A stretch of 64,000 nucleotides of DNA from Mycobacterium kyogaense (GTDB taxonomy: Bacteria; Actinomycetota; Actinomycetes; Mycobacteriales; Mycobacteriaceae), in contig NZ_QJUA01000016.1 in NCBI RefSeq assembly GCF_003254575.1, positions 1-64,000 of the forward strand. The letters are read 5' to 3'. Below the pieces are notes generated by a model, which ran no database searches, was not told the origin of the DNA, and saw nothing but the letters and a program-made list of their open reading frames with translations. This document shows, one piece after another, positions 59,723 through 64,000 of this stretch. The translations under genes were made by a program, and so were the position numbers. Position 1 is the stretch's first letter. Every line of letters begins with the position of its first letter.

Positions 59723-60657
59723 CCTGGCCGCATCGCGATCAGACCTCTGCCAACCAGGTACCGGGAGCCTTTGACGCCCTACCCGCAGGGCTGTCGCATG
59801 GTGGCGTGAACCCGTCGTCGTTCTCCGACTTCCTTCGTCACCAGGCTCCCCATCTGCTGCCGGGCGCCGGAGGCTCAGGTCTTCAGGTACCGGCGGCAGT
59901 GCCGACCGTCTTGCCGACCGACGCGGTGCCGCACGGCACCACGATCGTCGCGCTGAAGTTCCCCGGCGGTGTGCTGATGGCCGGGGACCGGCGCGCCACC
60001 CAGGGCAACATGATCGCCAGCCGCGACGTGCAGAAGGTGTACATCACCGACGACTACACGGTCACCGGCATCGCCGGCACCGCGGCGATCGCGGTCGAAT
60101 TCGCCCGCCTCTACGCCGTCGAGCTCGAGCATTACGAGAAGCTCGAGGGTGTCCCACTGACGTTCCCGGGCAAGGTGAACCGTCTGGCCACGATGGTGCG
60201 CGGCAACCTCGGTGCCGCGCTGCAGGGCTTCATCGCGCTGCCGCTGCTGGCCGGTTACGACCTCGATGATCCGAATCCCGAAGGGGCGGGGCGCATCGTG
60301 TCGTTCGACGCCGCCGGCGGCCACAACCTCGAAGAAGAGGGCTACCAGTCCGTCGGCTCGGGTTCGATCTTCGCCAAGTCGTCGATGAAGAAGCTCTACT
60401 CCCGGGTCCGCGACGCCGATTCGGCGCTGCGGGTCGCCATCGAGGCGCTCTACGACGCGGCTGACGACGATTCCGCCACCGGTGGTCCGGATCTGGTGCG
60501 CGGCATCTATCCGACCGCCGTCGTCATCACCGCCGATGGCGCGGTCGAGGTGACCGAGCAGCAGATCGCCGGGCTGGCCCGCGAGATCATCGACAACCGT
60601 TCGCGGACCGACACTTTCGGGCCCGACGCTGAGCCTGTCCGGGGTGACGAGCTGTGA
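59719..60657 (+). CDS. prcB: Proteasome beta subunit, with propeptide
   Basis: A 312-residue catalytic subunit of the 20S proteasome. A 73-residue propeptide ends in PHG; cleavage would expose T74 in [11 protein letters not shown] as the catalytic N-terminal threonine. GDRRATQG and a C-terminal [10 protein letters not shown] segment are typical. The start is the GTG overlapping the pup stop; a longer open frame upstream is antisense-like readthrough and includes pup in another frame. The stop overlaps prcA (GTGA). Confidence 0.95.
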   Translation: MTWPHRDQTSANQVPGAFDALPAGLSHGGVNPSSFSDFLRHQAPHLLPGAGGSGLQVPAAVPTVLPTDAVPHGTTIVALKFPGGVLMAGDRRATQGNMIASRDVQKVYITDDYTVTGIAGTAAIAVEFARLYAVELEHYEKLEGVPLTFPGKVNRLATMVRGNLGAALQGFIALPLLAGYDLDDPNPEGAGRIVSFDAAGGHNLEEEGYQSVGSGSIFAKSSMKKLYSRVRDADSALRVAIEALYDAADDDSATGGPDLVRGIYPTAVVITADGAVEVTEQQIAGLAREIIDNRSRTDTFGPDAEPVRGDEL

Positions 60658-61388
60658 GTTTCCCGTATTTCATCTCACCCGAGCAGGCGATGCGCGAGCG
60701 TTCCGAGCTCGCTCGCAAGGGAATCGCCCGCGGTCGCAGTGTCATCGCGCTGGCCTATGCCGACGGCGTGCTGTTCGTCGCGGAGAACCCGTCGCGCTCA
60801 CTGCAGAAGGTGAGCGAACTCTACGACCGCGTCGGCTTCGCCGCCGTCGGCCGCTTCAACGAGTTCAACAACCTGCGCAGCGGCGGGATTCGGTTCGCCG
60901 ACACGCAGGGCTATGCGTACTCCCGCCGCGACGTGACGGGACGCCAGCTGGCCAACGTGTACGCCCAGACCCTCGGCACCATCTTCACCGAGCAGGCCAA
61001 GCCGTACGAGGTGGAGCTGTGCGTGGCCGAGGTGGCCCACTACGGCGAGACCAAACCCCCCGAGCTGTATCGGATCACCTACGACGGGTCGATCGCCGAC
61101 GAACCGCACTTCGTGGTGATGGGCGGGACGACCGAGCCGATCTCGACGGCGCTGACCGACTCGTATTCGGAGAACCTGAGTCTCGGCGAGGCAGTGTCGG
61201 TCGCCGTGACCGCGCTCGGCGCGGGCGGAAACGGCAGCGAGCCGCGCGTGTTGGGCCCGGGCACCCTGGAGGTCGCGGTGCTCGACGCCAACCGGCCGCG
61301 GCGCGCGTTCCGGCGCATCACCGGCACCGCGCTCGAGGCGTTGCTGCCTGCCTCGGACACACCGGCTGCCGACACCGCCGAAAGCTGA
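60654..61388 (+). CDS. prcA: Proteasome alpha subunit
   Basis: A 244-residue non-catalytic outer-ring subunit. It starts [20 protein letters not shown] (20 residues), the gate-forming segment, followed by [14 protein letters not shown]. The C-terminus is a disordered Ala/Thr-rich tail ending DTAES. The last gene of the dop-pup-prcB-prcA run, it overlaps prcB by GTGA. Confidence 0.95.
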   Translation: MSFPYFISPEQAMRERSELARKGIARGRSVIALAYADGVLFVAENPSRSLQKVSELYDRVGFAAVGRFNEFNNLRSGGIRFADTQGYAYSRRDVTGRQLANVYAQTLGTIFTEQAKPYEVELCVAEVAHYGETKPPELYRITYDGSIADEPHFVVMGGTTEPISTALTDSYSENLSLGEAVSVAVTALGAGGNGSEPRVLGPGTLEVAVLDANRPRRAFRRITGTALEALLPASDTPAADTAES

Positions 61389-61480
61389 ACTCCTGCCCGT
61401 TCTCCGCGCGCGTGGTGCCCTGACTGGGTAGTGTCCCCGCTGGCGACGTCGAGACACCAGGCGAGGAGGCCGCAGCGGGC

Positions 61481-62971
61481 ATGGACGGTCAACCTGACCT
61501 CTGTATCGGGGGTACCTGGCGGCACGCCTCCGACGGCGGCACTCGCGACATCGTCAACCCCGCCGATGGCAGTGTGGCGGCCGTGGTCGACGAGGCCACC
61601 CCTGACGACGCGCTCGCGGCGGTCGCGGCCGCTCGCGCCACGTTCGACGACGGGGCCTGGCGCGCCACCACGGCGTCCGAGCGCTCGGAGTTGCTGCACC
61701 GCGTCGCGGAGTTGCTGCAGCGAGACAAAGAAGACCTCGCGCTCCTGGAGACTCGCGACACCGGAAAGACGTTGGCCGAGAGCCGAATCGACATCGACGA
61801 CGTCACGTCGGTGTTCCGCTACTACGCTCGCCTGATCGGCGTCGAGACCGATACTCTCGTCGATGTCGGCAATCCGGCGGTGATCAGCCGGGTGGTGGCC
61901 GAACCGATCGGCGTGTGCGTACTCATCGCGCCGTGGAACTATCCGCTGCTGCAGATGTCGTGGAAGGTGGCCCCGGCCCTGGCGGCGGGGTGCACGATGG
62001 TCGCCAAACCCAGCGAAGTCACCCCGTTGTCGACCATCGCGTTCGTCCGGCTGCTCGACGAGGCGGGCGTACCGCCGGGGGTGGTGAACCTGCTGCAGGG
62101 CAGCGGCGCAACGTTGGGCGCGGCGCTCACCGACAACCCGGACGTCGACTTCATCTCGTTCACCGGCGGCCTGTCGACCGGGCGCACCATCGCCGCGACC
62201 GCCGCCGCGCACGTCACCAAGGTGGCCCTCGAACTCGGCGGCAAGAACCCGCACATCGTCTTCGCCGACGTCCGCGACAGCGGCGACTGGGACGCCGCCG
62301 TCGACCACGTCCTGACCGGGGTGTTCCTGCACTCCGGGCAGGTGTGCTCGGCGGGTACCCGGGTCATCCTCGAAGAGTCCATCGCCGACGACTTCGTCGC
62401 CGCGCTCGCCCAGCGCGCCGCGACGATCCGCGTCGGCAACGGAATGGACCCGGCCAGCGAGACCGGGCCGCTGGTCTCCGAACAGCATCGCGCCAAGGTC
62501 GAAAGCTATGTGGCGCTGGGGATTTCCGAAAGTGCAACGCTGGTGTGCGGCGGCGCACGGCCGTCCGATCCGGCCCTTGCCGACGGCTACTTCTATCTGC
62601 CCACGATCTTCGACCACTGCGACCGGTCGATGCGCATCGTCACCGAGGAGACCTTCGGGCCGATCCTGACCGTCGAGCGGTTCGCCAGCGAGGACGAGGC
62701 CATCATGCTGGGCAACGACACGCGCTACGGGCTGGCCGCCGGTGTGCGCACGTCGGATGCGGCGCGCGGCGAGCGTGTGGTGCGTGCCCTGCGCCACGGC
62801 ACCGTGTGGCTCAACGATTTTGGCTACTACACCGCTGCCGCGGAATGGGGCGGCTTCGGCGCCTCGGGGAACGGACGCGAGCTCGGGCCCTCTGGCTTGG
62901 CCGAATACCAAGAGCTCAAACACATCTGGCACAACACCGCCCCCGCTGCCGCGGGCTGGTTCCACAACTGA
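61481..62971 (+). CDS. Aldehyde dehydrogenase (betaine/aminoaldehyde type)
   Basis: A 496-residue NAD(P)-dependent aldehyde dehydrogenase. The cofactor region IAPWNYPLLQMSWKVAPAL, the catalytic glutamate in LELGGKNPHIVF and the catalytic cysteine in SGQVCSAGTRV are all present. The sequence style is that of betaine-aldehyde or gamma-aminobutyraldehyde dehydrogenases. A permease gene follows 27 bp downstream, so the pair could take up and oxidise an amine-derived compound. This is inferred from adjacency. Confidence 0.9.
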   Translation: MDGQPDLCIGGTWRHASDGGTRDIVNPADGSVAAVVDEATPDDALAAVAAARATFDDGAWRATTASERSELLHRVAELLQRDKEDLALLETRDTGKTLAESRIDIDDVTSVFRYYARLIGVETDTLVDVGNPAVISRVVAEPIGVCVLIAPWNYPLLQMSWKVAPALAAGCTMVAKPSEVTPLSTIAFVRLLDEAGVPPGVVNLLQGSGATLGAALTDNPDVDFISFTGGLSTGRTIAATAAAHVTKVALELGGKNPHIVFADVRDSGDWDAAVDHVLTGVFLHSGQVCSAGTRVILEESIADDFVAALAQRAATIRVGNGMDPASETGPLVSEQHRAKVESYVALGISESATLVCGGARPSDPALADGYFYLPTIFDHCDRSMRIVTEETFGPILTVERFASEDEAIMLGNDTRYGLAAGVRTSDAARGERVVRALRHGTVWLNDFGYYTAAAEWGGFGASGNGRELGPSGLAEYQELKHIWHNTAPAAAGWFHN

Positions 62972-62998
62972 GAGCAGTCCCCTTCAGAAAGGCTCATC

Positions 62999-64000
62999 AT
63001 GGTGATCAAACAGCCCCACCACGACAGCGGCATGGAGGATTTCGGCTACAAGGAATCGCTGGACCGCAGCATCGGCAAGTTCGCCAGCTTCGCCGCCGGG
63101 GTCAGCTACATCTCGATCCTCACCGGCACGTTCCAGCTGTTCTACTTCGGATTCTCCAGCGCCGGACCGGCGTACCTGTGGTCCTGGCCCATCGTCTTCG
63201 TCGGCCAGATGGCCGTCGCCCTGTGCTTCATGGAGCTCGCGGCCAAGTACCCGGTCGCCGGCTCGGTCTACAACTGGAGCAAGAAATTGGCCAGCCGGGT
63301 GGTGGGCTGGACATCGGGATGGCTGATGCTCACCGCGTCCATCGTGACCATCTCGGCGGTCGCGCTGGCCTATCAGCTCAACCTGCCCCGGTTGTGGAGC
63401 GGATTCCAGATCATCGGTGACGGCACCGGCGAGTACGACTACGCCGCCAACGCGGTGCTGCTCGGCACGATCCTCATCGCGTTCACCACCCTGGTCAATG
63501 CGCTCGGTGTGCGGCTGATGGCGATGATCAACAGTGCGGGCGTGTTCATCGAGCTGATCGCGGCCGTCCTGATCGCGGTCCTGCTGGCCGTCAACATCGA
63601 GCGCGGTCCCGACATCTTCTTCTCCACCAACGGATACGGCGCCGGGGAGTCGATGGGATACCTGGGCGCGTTCCTGGTCGCGTCGCTGGCGTCGGGATAC
63701 GTGATGTACGGCTTCGACACCGCGTCCTCGCTCGGTGAGGAGACCGTCGAGCCGCGTCGCACCGCACCCAAGGCCATCCTTCGGGCCATCCTGGCCTCGT
63801 TCGTGATCGGCGGCGCGATCCTGGTGTTCGCGGTGATGGCCGCGCCCAACCTCGAGGATCCGAAGCTGGGGGAGAGCTCGGGCGGACTGCAGTACATCGT
63901 CGAATCGGTGATGTGGGGACCGCTGGGCAAGATCTTCCTGGTCTGCATCGTGGTGGCGGTGACGGTCTGCACGCTGGCCGTGCACACCGCGGCGATCCGG
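62999..64000 (+). CDS. APC-family amino acid/polyamine permease (3' end cut by window)
   Basis: The first 334 residues of a membrane permease running off the window. It starts MVIKQPHHDSGMEDFGYKES, followed by about eight hydrophobic segments. SYISILTGTFQLFYFGFSS, PVAGSVYNWSKKL and SGYVMYGFDTASSLGEE fit the amino acid-polyamine-organocation family, in the branch that includes GABA and choline-type permeases. AGAAAGG lies upstream of the ATG. It is likely co-transcribed with the aldehyde dehydrogenase. Confidence 0.87.
   Translation, partial: MVIKQPHHDSGMEDFGYKESLDRSIGKFASFAAGVSYISILTGTFQLFYFGFSSAGPAYLWSWPIVFVGQMAVALCFMELAAKYPVAGSVYNWSKKLASRVVGWTSGWLMLTASIVTISAVALAYQLNLPRLWSGFQIIGDGTGEYDYAANAVLLGTILIAFTTLVNALGVRLMAMINSAGVFIELIAAVLIAVLLAVNIERGPDIFFSTNGYGAGESMGYLGAFLVASLASGYVMYGFDTASSLGEETVEPRRTAPKAILRAILASFVIGGAILVFAVMAAPNLEDPKLGESSGGLQYIVESVMWGPLGKIFLVCIVVAVTVCTLAVHTAAIR

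Overview
The window looks like a chromosomal segment of a rapidly growing mycobacterium (Mycolicibacterium type). The evidence is high GC, GTG/ATG starts with many ATGA and GTGA overlaps, and actinobacterial hallmark genes: mycothiol ligase mshC, the Pup-proteasome locus arc-dop-pup-prcB-prcA, R2lox, lppL, lppK, and hisE/hisG. Gene order from about 22.6 kb onward follows the M. tuberculosis block from Rv2141c down to Rv2109c, with additions. Homologies are recognised by eye; no database search was run.

Layout. 0.3-9.3 kb is a nitrate-assimilation cluster: nirD, nirB and a small unknown gene on the minus strand, divergent from a NarK-type transporter, a one-chain nitrate reductase fused to a CysJ-like NADPH/FAD module, and a small ferredoxin-like protein. 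9.41-22.46 kb is a genomic island of about 13 kb, lying between a 19-bp direct repeat that forms the 3' end of tRNA-Leu(GAG). The terminator of that tRNA now lies at the far left side of the island. 22.6-64 kb is core chromosome: M20 peptidase, PEBP, pyrD, lppL, uppP, a six-gene run ending in cysQ and mshC, SDR, a DUF1254 lipoprotein, a patatin, PAC2, metH behind an apparent SAH riboswitch, a sugar transporter, hisE-hisG, tetR-R2lox with a clear operator, recB-like nuclease, trmI, lppK, the Pup-proteasome genes, then an aldehyde dehydrogenase and an amino-acid permease cut by the window end.

The island carries two back-to-back candidate defence modules. Leftward is a four-gene operon in which every junction is an ATGA overlap: ParB-like protein, D12-class DNA adenine methyltransferase, second ParB-like protein, and a protein with a PD-(D/E)XK-like motif. 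Upstream of it sit a small excisionase-type HTH gene and a DUF4365 nuclease-like gene. I cannot match this combination to a named system and regard it as the best candidate for something undescribed. Rightward is a type II-like CBASS operon: patatin effector, CD-NTase and E2-E1 Cap2. Cap3 is absent; the start codon overlapping the cap2 stop opens only six codons and is followed by a truncated FtsK/TraSA fragment from a conjugative element.

The island ends in a large serine recombinase gene interrupted by an in-frame TAA, so the element is probably immobilised unless the stop is suppressed or is a sequencing error. The last codons of the recombinase lie inside the attachment core, so excision would change its C-terminus.
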